Part shown: piece after piece, positions 45,365-58,265 of the stretch | Layout of the letters: the number at the start of each line of letters is the position of its first letter | Numbering within the stretch: position 1 is the first letter of the stretch | Source: Bufo bufo | Lineage: Eukaryota; Chordata; Amphibia; Anura; Bufonidae | Length of the DNA: 64,000 nucleotides | Assembly: GCF_905171765.1 (NCBI RefSeq) | Contig: NC_053392.1 | Location: forward strand, 341,031,010 to 341,095,009 | Direction of reading: 5' to 3' | The notes under the pieces: model-generated | What the model was told of the DNA's origin: nothing | Database searches by the model: none | The model's input: only the letters and a program-made list of their open reading frames with translations | Made by a program: the position numbers and the translations under genes

Positions 45365-45565
45365 ATATTCCCACCCTTTTATGGATAAAGTTACTTTAAT
45401 TTACGTTCTACCCCTTTTCCTGGTTCCGTTAAAATACACTGGCGATGAGGGGAAGGGGTGGGGTTTTAAAATCACTCAGTGTTTTTTCCTGTCCTATCAG
45501 AGAAAGTCAATCTCAGTGTGTGCTGTTATGGAGACTTCCAGGAAACCGGATTACCGGTGAGTGTA
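45365..45565. repeat. DIRS 3' end right of the Tc1
   Basis: After the Tc1 the DIRS 3' region continues and ends with TGTGCTGTTATGGAGACTTC, then CAGGAAACCGGATTACCGG and TGAGTGTAATACT. This is the inverted copy of the block at 42660-42720. It stops at a TA microsatellite. Confidence 0.75.
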
Positions 45566-45568
45566 ATA

Positions 45569-45570
<2 letters not shown>

Positions 45571-45611
<41 letters not shown>

Positions 45612-45612
45612 T
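45571..45612. repeat. (TA)n microsatellite
   Basis: A TA run of about 30 bp followed by CACACACACTA adjoins the DIRS end. Confidence 0.9.
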
Positions 45613-46021
45613 ATATGGCCTTCATGCTGCCTGAGGCAAAAAACTTAATGCCATCCACCCCATGCTAAAGTCTTGACTTAACCCCTTCCCTCCGGCCAGA
45701 GGTGTAACTTTACCAGCATGCAATTTAATACCAGTTTCTTATGTGGCACAAGTGTCTTTGGGCCCCCTCAGGCTCCTGGGCCCAGTAGCGACTGCTACCT
45801 CTGTGCCCCCTATAGATACTACTATATATGCACATGATATATAGTAGATATCCTATATATACAGTATATATAGTAGATATCCTTCACATAGTGTATATAT
45901 AGTGTATGTAAAGTAGATCTCCTTCCTATATACTACAATATATGCACTATGTACAGGCGAATCTACTCTATATATACTATGTATACACCATATCCAGGAG
46001 AGCTAAAATATCTGTACTGTA
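45613..46021. repeat. Degenerate TA-rich tandem repeat, left part
   Basis: From about 45830 the motif AGTAGAT(A/C)TCCT with TATATA(C/G)T spacers recurs at 30-45-bp intervals. The same motif continues at 49161-49250, on the other side of Tc1 transposon F, so the Tc1 inserted into this array. The stretch 45613-45829 is unassigned. Confidence 0.6.
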
Positions 46022-46086
46022 CAGTGTCTTGTAAAAGTATTCAACCCCCTTAACTTTTTTCATATTTTGTTACATTACAGCCTTAA

Positions 46087-46781
46087 TGTAACGGGGTTCC
46101 GAAGGTGCACTTGGTCCCCCATTAGCCGCAGACCTGCTGCTTAGCTTCGGGAACGAGGATCTGTGTTTTACCTCGTTCCCAGGGCGGCTTTACTAGCTGG
46201 GTGGCTCCCTGCTCCTAAGTCTGCCTTGAGCGCCGAGCTGATCACTCGGTGCTCGACTGGTTGGTCTGTCGGTCATGTGACGCTGGTCACGTCACACGAC
46301 CCTCACTCCCCACTATAAATACAGGCAGCCTACTGGCCACAGGTTGCCTGTTAATTTAGGTTCCACCTGTGATTTGGTCTTTCCTGGCGTACTTACCTCC
46401 TGCTGAATTCCTGACGATCCTCTGTCTGCTCCTTGTGTACTTTGCTGCTCTCCTGGTATTCTGACCCCGGCCTCCTCCTGCTGATCCTCTGCTGACTCCT
46501 TTGGTACTTCACGTCTCTCTTGGTATTTATGACCCCGGCTTCTCCTGACAATTCTCTGCTTGCTCCATTTGTACTTTGTAGCTTTCCTGGTATTTACTCG
46601 GTCCGTTCATGTCCTGTTGTTTGTCTGTCTGTCATCCCTGCACTTATTCCAAGTTAGGGATTGCCGTCCAGTTGTCCCCTGTCATTAGGACTCGCGAGGC
46701 AAGTAGGCAGGGCCAGGGGTAAGGGTGGAGCGCAGTTGTCACTTCCCTCCCCCCTGTGTGTGTGTGTAAGCAACCGTTACA
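46087..46781 (+). repeat. Solo LTR of the chromodomain gypsy family
   Basis: It starts TGTAACGGGGTTCCG and ends CCGTTACA. It is flanked by CTTAA at 46082-46086 and 46782-46786. It matches 719-1410 throughout, including TATAAATA at 46314-46321. Confidence 0.95.
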
Positions 46782-47092
46782 CTTAAGTTCAATGTTTTGC
46801 TAATCTGAATTTTATGTGATGGATTAGAACACAATAGTTTAAGTTGGTCTAAGTTGGTGAAGTGAAATGAGAAAAATATATAAATAAAACTATAGAAAAC
46901 AGAAAATTGACATGTGCATATGTATTCACCCACTTTGTAGGAAGCAGATAAAAATCTCTGGTGCAACCAATTACCTTCAGAAGTCACATAATTAGTGAAA
47001 TGATGTCCACCTGTGTGCAATCTAAGTGTCACATGATCTGTCATTACATATACACACATTTTTTGAAAGGCCACAGAAGCTGCAACACCTAA

Positions 47093-48973
<1,881 letters not shown>

Positions 48974-49160
48974 CGTTTCGGTTATTTTGTCCTATTTGTT
49001 GTTTGCTTCACAATAAAAAAAAAAAAAACATCTTCAAAGTTGTGGGCATGTTCTGTAAATTAAATGATGCAAATCCTCAAACAATCCATGTTAATTCCAG
49101 GTTGTGAGGCACCAAAATACGAAAAATGTAAAGGGGGGCGAATACTTTTGCAAAGCACTG

Positions 49161-50180
49161 TATATATAGTACATCTCCTGCATATAGTCTATATGTACTA
49201 GTATTTATGCCCTATATACAGGAGATCTACTATATATACAGCATGGGGATGATGTGGATCCCTACCTGCAGCTGGGATCAGGATGCGGCGCTAACAGGGT
49301 TGTTGGCCTCAGGCAGGCAAATAGACGGTAGGATGGCCAGGCGGGCCAGAAAGGTTGGCAGGCAGTCAGAGGCACAGGTGGATGGGTGGGCAGGCAAGTC
49401 TCACAGGCTTGCTCAGCTGCTTCCTCTGTAGCGTGGGTGCGGGAGTGTCTGATTGATGGATTGGAAGTGAGTGTTGCAGCTCCACCAATCAGCTTACACT
49501 TAGCAGCGTGCAGCGGAGAGGGAAGAGAATTGCTCCTCTCTATCCTCATCCACTGCTGTAAAGGAGCCGACGACAGCTTCCCTGCAAGCAGGAAAGTCCT
49601 GCCTAAGTTGTAGCGTGCAGCGCTACCCACTCCCCACGTGAGCTGGTTGCCCGAAGGCAGAAATGTAAAAAAATAAGTAAATTTAAAAAAATTACAATAT
49701 TTTCTGTGGTGGCGCCCCCTGCTGGCTGCCGCCCTAGGCATGTTCCATTCAGTGCCTAATTGTAAACACCCACTGTCGGTGTTTAAAGCTGTGCTGAAAT
49801 ACACTGTCAAGACTGCTTCACTGTCAAGACTGTTTATTTCAGCTCAGCTTTGAGAGCTGACAGCGGGAGAACAGCAAAAAATTAAAAATGGAAATCTGGA
49901 GTCTTTGTTTGCAGTACTACTCATGTGTTACTTTAGTCCAAGACTTTGGTGACAGATTTCCTTTAAAACCCAATCTTAATAAGTTTTGTTTTTCTCACAC
50001 TTTTTTTTTTGAAAGATTGGAGAAATGGCGCACATATCACGTTATATACTGTACAATATATGATTTGCTTAAAAAAAAGAGAAAAAAGCATGGATTGCAC
50101 ATCCCCATGTTATACATTAATCTATTTTTGTTTCTCAGCAGAATTCATATCGCTTTTCAGCGTAAATAACCAAGCCCTAA
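49161..50180. other. Degenerate TA-rich array end and unassigned repeat
   Basis: 49161-49250 continues the TA-rich array. 49270-49745 is GC-richer and ends GCTGGCTGCCGCCCTAGGCA. Its complement TGCCTAGGGCGGCAGCC is weakly like CATGCTGCCTGAGGCA at 45625, so a decayed terminal-repeat element may span Tc1 F. From 49790 there is a small tandem duplication (CACTGTCAAGACTG twice). At 49944-49960, GGTGACAGATTTCCTTTAA is the end of a T2-like MITE. Confidence 0.35.
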
Positions 50181-50580
50181 GTCTACATAGTATACCAAGC
50201 CCTAATCTACATAGCATACATGAGGCATTAGTACACGTTTTGATCAAAATGCATAGGCCCACTCACCACACCAAGGTTACCTCTACGAGTGGGTACCAAC
50301 TCTAAATTGGTGCAGCGCCTCATGGCGACCACCATCGCCCCAACACCACACCAGCAGGCAACACAACCCAGCAGTCCAATAGCACCCTTGCTGTCGGACT
50401 AAGCAGAACCAAACAACAGGCACGGTACCACAGCAACAACAGCCGCCATGCAATGCTGCACCATGTGAACAGATTTCAAAAGCTCACCTTTCCAGGTGGT
50501 CTCAGGATTCAGAAACTACAAACTGGAACCTAGTCAAAACATATTCCAATGCCTCATGTACAGTATTGATATCAGGGGGC
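50181..50580. repeat. Diverged relative of the palindromic insertion at 17994
   Basis: The left text TGAGGCATTAGTACACGTTTTG with CCACTCACCACACCAAGG resembles 18058-18120. The right text CAATGCCTCATGTAC is its inverted partner. The similarity is clear but diverged, and no duplication was found. Confidence 0.55.
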
Positions 50581-52133
50581 TGTATACTATTTATTACACT
50601 GAGACACTATGCTAATTGTGCTGATAAGCAGTTATAGATCAATTCATAGCATGGGGATGTGCGATCCATGTTTTTCTCATTCATTAGTGTCTTTCCTTCT
50701 TCTATGGTATCAGCACTCCTCTCATTCGGCCCATGTCATTTTAATTAGCAGGAGACTGCATAAGGATTAATAAATTCCTACTAGTTCTCAGTTGGAGTTC
50801 CTGAGAGCACATAGAAAGGTGATCTTTTGACATCTGTTCACATGGTGCGATACTGCGTGGTTGCCATTGTTGATGTGGTGTACTGCTGGCTGATTGGTGG
50901 GACCCAATGCCAGGGTGGCTTTGTCTAGCACAAGGGGTGCTGTTTGACTGCTGGGTCCCGCCGCCTCCTGGTGCAGTGCTGCAGTGTCTCCGGTTACCAC
51001 GTGTGGCTGCTCCGCTAAGCTAAGAGAATTGCTTGACAGTTCTCTTAGCTTTGCTGAGCAGGCAGAAGCAGGAGCCGGCTCCGCTCAGCTAATCTTGGCA
51101 TAGTACATGGGTATTAGAGTTAGTAATTGTCCGGTAGGTATTGGCAGGAGCAGCAATGTGCGCAATGTACAATGTGTGCTCCTGCCTATACTCCCTACGC
51201 TGCTGCTGCCCATTCATAAAATGAGTACTCTGTACTCAGTAGGGAGAACTGAGTTTTAAGTGCACACTGAATGGTGCGCTTTAGGGATGTAAAAGTAATG
51301 TATTGTAAAAATAGAAAATTGATTAATAAAGTATATTAGAAAAAAGTTAAGGGATTAGGGACAACATATAAAAAATTATTATAAATAGTTACTCTTTAAC
51401 TCATGAAAAACACTATTGTACTCTGTTATGCGAGAAAATCCAATAAAATAGATATTAAAATAAGAAAAGTTATAGATGAAGAAAATTTAATATAAATAAT
51501 CATTAAATGAGTCTTTATGTCATTACAAAGCATCTCATATCATTTTGGAGACTGACATGTGTTGACTATTACAGACAACACGTGACATGATGACTTATCC
51601 AATTTGGCTGCCCTTCCATTGTTTCTAAAGGATTATATTCATACGAGTTGTGAGATGAACATTGACAAAGATAAAATGTTTATATGTACATGTAGGCTGT
51701 TAATATGATTCATTGATTGCAGCTGCAATGGTTTATTGTTGGAGAACATTAATACATACTGGATAGATTTGTTGGGATCTTCAGCCAAGAGAATTTACAG
51801 GAAGAATTGAAGACTTACGTTTTGAGAAATTCTCTGAGCAGCTTGTTGATTGACTACAAGCTGATGTACTCTGCAGTCATGACTTTCTCCAAGATTAAAT
51901 ACAAGTGAGTACTTGATGTTCACTAGTGCCGATACATGTTCGACGTTCATTGGCCATACTTTCCGAGTGTGGGGGTATCCTGACTTTACCCATATATCAG
52001 ATGTTGAGGGAAAGAAAGATCAGAATATTAGATTTCATGGCCATTCTTTTATCCGCCTGGAGACAGGATGCTTCAAAGTGGTCTTGCAGCAGTCGCTCCC
52101 TTCTAACTAATGAAAACACATGCTCCCTCAGAC
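50581..52133. other. Mostly unassigned DNA
   Basis: No supported gene. A hairpin with AGCTAAGAGAATTG and CAGTTCTCTTAGCT lies at 51017-51050. The region 51280-51520 is very AT-rich. The rest looks like ordinary non-coding sequence. Confidence 0.45.
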
Positions 52134-52136
52134 TTA

Positions 52137-52454
52137 GGCCTCATGCACACGACCTTTGTGTGTTTTGCGGTCCACAAGTTGCGGATCCGCAAAACACGGA
52201 TGGCGTCCATGTGCATTCCACAATTTGCGGAGAGGCACGCACGGACAGCCATTGATATAACTGCCTATTCTTGTCTGCAAAACGGACAAGAATAGGACAG
52301 GTTAAAAAAAATTAACAGACCACGGAACGGAGTAACGGATGCGGACAGGAGTGCTGTCTGCATCTTTTGCGGCCCTATTGAATTGAATGGGTCGGCATCC
52401 AAGCCACAAATACTGCGGCCCAGATGCGGACCAAAACAACGGTCATATGAGGCC
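52137..52454. mobile_element. MITE with TTA duplication (GGCCTCATGCACACGACC ends)
   Basis: It is flanked by TTA at 52134-52136 and 52455-52457. The left end GGCCTCATGCACACGACC pairs with the right end GGTCATATGAGGCC. The interior carries GCGGATCCGC and CGGACA blocks in both orientations. The ends are the same type as the composite element at 53706-56012. It is PIF/Harbinger-like by duplication. Confidence 0.82.
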
Positions 52455-52457
52455 TTA

Positions 52458-52692
52458 GAGCTTGTTCACACGACCGTATGGTTTTGTGGTCTGTTTTTCA
52501 TGGATCTGTTGTTCCATTTTTGGATCGTTCTATTTCCGTTTCCGTTCCATTTACGTTCCGTTTTTCCGCAAAAACAGGAACTTTGTAATTATTGCAAACA
52601 CCAAACACATGTGCTTAATGGGCTGGGCATAGCATTTCTACAGCATGGATCCGCAAAAAACGGATGACATACGGACAATAAGAACTATATAA
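52458..52692. mobile_element. Partial MITE (GAGCTTGTTCACACGACCG end)
   Basis: It starts directly after the TTA of the previous MITE with GAGCTTGTTCACACGACCG and contains ACGGTTCC-like blocks. No matching right end appears before the L1 insertion, so the element is truncated. Confidence 0.55.
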
Positions 52693-53218
52693 TTTTTTTT
52701 TTTTATAGTATTTATTTCTTGAAATTTTATGAACATCCAACAAATCCCAAAGGGATACAGAAAAACAAAGACAGTTTGGACTATATGTCCATAATCCAGT
52801 ACTCATACAAGAATCCCTGAGAGGGAAATACATCAGGATAAAGCAATGATATCTTGTCACTAAACAGATGAGCAGTCCCATATTACATCACGGCGTTGTT
52901 ACGAGTACGGGACACGACAACCATTCACACAATCACTCATCCTGGAGTCCCAGAACCCCGCCCATGAATTCAGATAGTACCCTGTGCACGTAGCCAAAGG
53001 CCCCAAATCTGATCGAACTTATCAGGAGTCCCCCTCGCTACAAAAGTGAGTTTAAACATCTGCAGGTCAGCATTTATCAGTTGGATCCAGGATCCAAGGG
53101 TAGGGGTCTTGGGTGGTTTCCAATGCAAAAGGATTGTTTTCCTTCCATAAAACATGAGTAGTCGGAGCAACTTCCTGCCATATTTGGTAGGAACTACCTC
53201 CGTTACCAATCCCAGTAA
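52693..53218 (-). mobile_element. 5'-truncated L1/Tx1-like LINE with 10-bp duplication
   Basis: AACTATATAA is duplicated at 52683-52692 and 53219-53228. The insert begins with a T run (the poly-A tail on the minus strand), then a 3' untranslated region. From 53218 to 52970 it holds the C-terminal end of an ORF2: YGRKTILLHWKPPKTPTLGS, then DKFDQIWGLWL. These are hallmarks of the C-terminus of L1/Tx1 ORF2. RT and endonuclease are absent by 5' truncation. Confidence 0.85.
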
Positions 53219-53228
53219 AACTATATAA

Positions 53229-53702
53229 ATGTTATTAAATGTATTTCCTTTAAAGCTTTCATCCAGTAAAAAATAAAACTTATATTTCATATGTGACATG
53301 TTTAGCCCTCTGGAGAGGTGTGTGGATCTGCTGTGTCACTATTAGATTTTGCATAGGGATAAACCAGGGGTACAGTTAATTTTCACACTTAATTGCCCCT
53401 CACAGGGGTATGGACTTCAGGCAGGGAATCACCAAGTTTTGTTCTTAGTATTTTTTTATAGCAACTGCTGGTTGTTAATCATCCGTTTATTGATATGAAT
53501 ATGAGGAAGCCCAAGCTCATGCAGTGTATTAAGCAGAGTCCAGTTCTTGACCCAGTATTTTGCTCATGGTCTCTGTCATGTTTATAATGGCCTCCGATGG
53601 GGCAGCATAAAATTGGTGACAGATTCCCTTTAATCTTCTCAGCCAGTTCCCAAGTTCTTTCCTCTGGGCCAAAGTCTTCCCAATTAATCCAAAGCTTATA
53701 AG
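53229..53702. other. Unassigned, with MITE end
   Basis: No coding sequence. GGTGACAGATTCCCTTTAA at 53617-53635 is the terminal type of the TTAA MITE at 25671-26012, seen here as a single diverged end. Confidence 0.45.
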
Positions 53703-54301
53703 TCAGGCCTCATGCACACGACCGTTGTGTGCATCCATGGCCGTTGTTCCATTTTCCGTGATTTTCTGCAGACCCACTGACTTTCAATGGGTCCGTTGAA
53801 AACTCGGAAAATGCACCGTTGTTCATCCACGGCCGTGATCCGTGTTTCCTGTCCGTCAAAAAAATAGGACCTGTCCTATTTTTTTGACGGACAACGGTTC
53901 ACGGACCCATTCAAGTCAATGGGTCCGTGAAAAAACACGGATGCACGCAAGATTGGCATCCGCGTCCGTGATCTTAGGCTACTTTCACACAGACGGATCG
54001 CAGATCCGTCTGCATAAAAGCTTTTTCAGAGCTGAGTTTTCACTTTGTGAAAACTCAGATCCGACAGTGTATTCTAACACAGAGGCGTTCCCATAGTGAT
54101 GGGGACGCTTCAAGTTAGAATATACTAAGAACTGTGTACATGACTGCCCCCTGCTGCCTGGCAGCACCCGATCTCTTACAGGGGGCTGTGATCCGCACAA
54201 TTAACCCCTCAGGTGCCGCACCTGAGGGGTTTATTGTGCGTATCATAGCCCCCTGTAAGAGATCAGGTGCTGCCAGGCAGGAGGGGGCACACCCCCCTCC
54301 C

Positions 54302-54490
54302 CAGTTTTAAATTCATTGGTGGCCAGTGTGCCCCCCCTCCCTCCCCTGTATTACATTTATTGGTGGCCAGTGCGGCCCCCCCTCCATCCCTTGTATTACT
54401 GTACATTCATTGGTGGCCAGTGGGCCCCCCCTCCCTCCCCTGTATTACTGTACATTCATTGGTGGCCAGTGCGGCCCCCCCTCCCTCCCC
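54302..54490 (+). repeat. About 50-bp tandem repeat, 4 units
   Basis: The unit contains CATTGGTGGCCAGTG, GCCCCCCCTCCCTCCCC and TGTATTACTGTA. Two-letter variations give PPSLPC-type pseudo-peptides in all frames. It is the inverted counterpart of the longer array on the right. Confidence 0.85.
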
Positions 54491-54799
54491 CACCTAATTA
54501 AACCCCCCTTCCTATCATTTGTGGCAGCGGAGAGTTCCGATCGGAGTCCCAGTTTAATTGCTATAAGCAATGTGCCGCACAGACCTTTCACTTACCAGTA
54601 GGAGGAGCGCCCGGCCGGTCACAGACAGCGAAGGTAAGTATAATGCTTCTAAAATTGCTATGTAACCATGGCAATCAGGACTGCAGTAGCGTCCTGGTTG
54701 CCATGGTTACCGATCGGAGTCCCAGCGATTAAACTGGGACTCCGATCGGAATTCTCGGCTGCCACCAATGATGGGGGGGATTTTAATTAGGAGGGGGAC

Positions 54800-55345
54800 G
54801 GGGGGGGGGCCCACTGGCCAACAATGAATGTACAGTAATACAGGGGAGGGAGGGGGGCCCACTGGCCACCAATGAATGTACAGTAATACAGGGGAGGGAG
54901 AGGGGGCCGCACTGGCCACCAATGAATGTACAGTAATACAGGGGAGGGAGGGGGCCCACTGGCCACCATTTAATGTACAGTAATACAGGGGAGGGAGGGG
55001 GGGCCCACTGGCCACCAATGAATGTAATACAGGGGAGGGAGGGGGGCACACTGGGCACCAATGAATTTAAAACTAGGGAGGGAGGGGGGTCCACTGGCCA
55101 CCAATGAATGTACAGTAATACAGGGTTGGGAGAGGGGGCCGCACTGGCCACCAATGAATGTACAGTAATACAGGGGAGGGAGGGGGCCCACTGGCCACCA
55201 ATGAATGTACAGTAATACAGGGGAGGGAGGGGGGCCCACTGGCCACCAATGAATGTAATACAGGGGAGGGAGGGGGGCCCACTGGCCACCAATGAATGTA
55301 ATACAGGGGAGGGAGGGGGGCACACTGGGCACCAATGAATTTAAA
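54800..55345 (-). repeat. About 50-bp tandem repeat, about 10 units, inverted
   Basis: The same unit as at 54302-54490 in the opposite orientation: TACAGTAATACAGGGGAGGG, then GGGGCCCACTGGCCACC and AATGAATG. Some units lack TACAG. Between the two arrays lie a spacer and a shorter inverted repeat (GATCGGAGTCCCAG and CTGGGACTCCGATC). Confidence 0.88.
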
Positions 55346-56015
55346 ACTGGGGAGGGAGGGGGGTGTGCCCCCTCCTGCCTGGCAGCACCTAATCTCTTAC
55401 AGGGGGCTATGATACGCACAATTAACCTCTCATGTGCACCACCTGAGGGGTTAATTGTGCGGATCACAGCCCCCTGTAAGAGATCTGGTGCTGCCAGGCA
55501 GCAGGGGGCAGTCATGTACACAGTTCGTAGTATATTCTAACTAGAAGCGTCCCCATCACTATGGGAACGCCTCTGTGTTAGAATATACTGTCGGATATGA
55601 GTTTTCACGATCTAACTCAAATCCGATGGTATATTCTAACATAGAGGCATTCCCATGGTGATGGGGACGCTTCAAGTTAAAATATACCATCGGATTGGAG
55701 AAAACTCCGATCCGATGGTATAATGGGGACTCCTGACTTTACATTGGAAATCATTGGGGGACGGATCCGTTTGCAATTGCACCATATTGTGTCAACGTCA
55801 AACGGATCCGTCCCCATTGACTTGCATTGTAAGTCAGGACGGATCTGTTTGGCTTCGCACGGCCAGGCGGACACCAAAACAACTTTTTCTTCATGTCCGT
55901 GGATCCTCCAAAAATCAAGGAAGACCCACGGAAGAAAAAACAGACACGGATCACGGACCTACGAACCCCGTTTTTGCGGACCGCAAAAAAAAACGGTCGT
56001 GTGCATGAGGCCTCA

Positions 56016-56542
56016 CAGGTAGTGAAATTTGATTTGCATTCAATTCCACCCAATCAGTCTGGAGATTCAATTGGGACTGCATGCTTATTTCAAGCTCTTT
56101 AATGCCAAGTCAGCATTAGTAATATTAAAGTGACAGCACCATATATGGATATGGGTATATACATGGCTTCTGGTGGCCTCTTTAAAAAAAAAAACTGCAC
56201 TGTGGGAATTGTTATTATTTTTTTAATGGGCCAAAGACATTTTCACTTTTTGCAAATGCAATACACACCACCTGGAGTCATGTTATTTTCCTTGCTCATC
56301 TTTCTTCCCTTCTGAACTGAAAAATACCGATAGCATTTTGAGACAATTGTCAAGAGTCCGGATTCAAATTTGACCCAAATTTTTAGAAAGTTCATGCATT
56401 TTGATTTATCAGGAATTGATTCACTCATCTCTAGCCACTAAGTTGCTGTGTTGTAGGACACAAAGAAACCTAGAAAACTAGAAGCAAACTTGAATAAAAC
56501 ATCTTCAGAATCTGCCCGCATGGCAAACTGGGCTTCTATTTT
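56016..56542. other. No recognised feature
   Basis: AT-rich non-coding DNA between the composite element and the 42-bp duplication. Confidence 0.45.
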
Positions 56543-56633
56543 ACTCTAGTATTCCATTATATTCTTCTTTCATTGCACATGCCAACTCTAGTATTCCATT
56601 ATATTCTTCTTTCATTGCACATGCCAACTCTAG
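56543..56633 (+). repeat. Exact 42-bp tandem duplication
   Basis: The unit from ACTCTAGTATTCCATTATAT to TTGCACATGCCA at 56543-56584 is repeated without change at 56585-56626, with the first seven bases of a third copy following. Confidence 0.95.
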
Positions 56634-57217
56634 GCTGGACTTTAGAGGCCTATTATTGTGCCAAATTCTGAAGCACTGGTGAATGGTCTGGTACACTGGT
56701 AAAATATGTTTGGAAGGAGGAAAAAGGAAACTGGTGGAGCGCCAAGAGGAATTATCAAAGGTAAAATTGCTATATTGGAACAGAATATATCAAATGGAGA
56801 GCTTCCAATAGTGGATTAGAGACCTCAAAGTTCCCCAGTTAGGAGAATAGATGGTTGTTCAGCACCAATTTTTCACCACTAAATAAACACCTATTATAAA
56901 GTGATAGATGCAAGATGCCCAAGTGCTGTCAGAATTAGGATTACAAATAAACATATATAGATGTAATATAGTAAAATATCTTATAAGTAAAATATCTCAC
57001 ATGGAATAGTCAGATAAAATCAAAAGTGTGTCCATGTGTATACACTGTGATGAGCACTCACTTCACCAGGGAGGGGGGCGCAAGATAAGCATAAAACACT
57101 TGTCGCCGTACCCTCCCTCACCGAGTTTGCACGTAGATTTTACTCCTTGGTGTCTTCCAAACAGATGACCCGGTGGACTCACACGATATAGCAAGGAGAT
57201 TCTTTATTCAATAAGCT

Positions 57218-57253
57218 CAACGCATTTCGGGGTATCAAACCCCCTTAATCAGG
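57218..57253 (-). ncRNA. Hammerhead-ribozyme-like motif (Penelope-like 2)
   Basis: On the minus strand: CCTGATTAAGGGGG, loop TTTGATA, CCCCGAAATGCGTTG. The stem II pairing GGGG/CCCC and the GAAA box are kept. Core position 8 is T (CUGAUUA instead of CUGAUGA). Confidence 0.6.
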
Positions 57254-58265
57254 AGCAGAGTATGAAGGCAACAGTACACTAACAGGTTTATAAATACCTT
57301 GAGTAATTAAAGGGAAAACAATCAGTGGCTCATGGTCAGGATTGCACTTCCGGTGGTAAAAAACCGGAACCGGAAGTGCACCTGCTCATCTGGACCTCTA
57401 TAAAACATTGAATTCATTCTAAAAGTTCTCTCTGGGGGTAAATTAAGAATTAAACCTTTAACATCATATGGTCCTTTCTTGGTATGATGTAGTCTAATCT
57501 GGGGAATGTACAAACTGTAGATCTCGTCCTCCGGTCACATGACCGGAGGTCCGGACACGCCCCCTACTTGTGGCCTCCCAACAGGAAGCTAGGGCTTGCG
57601 TTTCAGCTGTGGAACGCAAAGAACTGGAAGTCCGGCCAGGCATTCCACCACCAGGAAGTTTGAACATGCGTTCCAGCTGTGGAACGCAAAACCGGAAATC
57701 CGGCCATGTGCTCCACCTGTCAAAAGCCACCTGGTCGGACGGCCAGTTGATAAAGACTAGAAGGGCAGGGTTGGTGTTAAAACTATCTAATGGTTATTGG
57801 ATAAGATGATGCAATAATTAAAAACCAATATTTAGATATAAATATTAAAATATAGGAGAATTCTCTCATTTTGACCAGTTTAAACCATATAGTGTGGGCG
57901 TTAATATATTAATAAATCAAGCAACTAAAAGAATCAACACTAATAGACAGACCCGCCCAAAACACAAAGCAGATCGATGATTGGGTGGATCAATACATAA
58001 AAATTTATACAAATATATAAATAAAAATTTATACATATATATATACCTATTGATTAGACAAACATGTGTATCTACATATGTACATACCAATACATAGACC
58101 GCCAGTATTAAATAGTCAATAAGATTAAAATTACAAAATTAATAAAATTCAGTTATACTTGATGATAATAATAAAATAAAAATAAATATATATATATATA
58201 TTTATGTTTTAGGTATGTTTATCGTATCTAATTAATTCGCTTTTTTCTATCAGATATAAGTAAAA

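Larger units (their letters stand above)
37494..45565 (+). mobile_element. DIRS-like retroelement, nested and broken
   Basis: The plus-strand order is a gag-like zinc-binding protein, reverse transcriptase, RNase H and tyrosine recombinase. These elements integrate with a recombinase instead of a DDE integrase. A CR1-like LINE splits the RT (38829-40523) and a Tc1 splits the 3' end (42724-45363). Inverted repeat sequence lies around 42632-42722 and 45512-45565. I could not recognise the left inverted repeat, so the 5' edge may be truncated at the minisatellite. Confidence 0.88.
54085..55570. repeat. Inner inverted repeat arms
   Basis: The left arm (AGGCGTTCCCATAGTGATGG, then CTGCCTGGCAGCACC and TCTTACAGGGGGCT) is repeated in inverted order at 55345-55570. 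Within each arm, TCTTACAGGGGGCT again occurs in both orientations, so each arm contains a smaller hairpin (TTAACCCCTCAGGTG with CACCTGAGGGGTT). Confidence 0.85.
53706..56012. mobile_element. 2.3-kb composite palindromic element
   Basis: The ends GGCCTCATGCACACGACCG and the exact complement CGGTCGTGTGCATGAGGCC are 19-bp perfect inverted repeats. They are flanked by TCA at 53703-53705 and 56013-56015. Inside is a second palindromic block starting TTAGGCTACTTTCACAC at 53976, with arms at about 54085-54300 and 55345-55570, and two oppositely oriented tandem arrays. No transposase is present. The ends are the same as in the 0.3-kb MITE at 52137, so a small MITE appears to have captured the inner palindrome. 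Confidence 0.8.

Noticed and set aside
51926..52295. Overlapping open frames of 61-109 codons
   Set aside because: They run into the MITE at 52137 and show no motif. Length is within chance expectation.
54267..55521. Proline-rich open frames (PPSLPC, WWPVGPP) of 60-183 codons
   Set aside because: They come from the C-rich 50-bp tandem repeat in all frames, with no shared start or domain.
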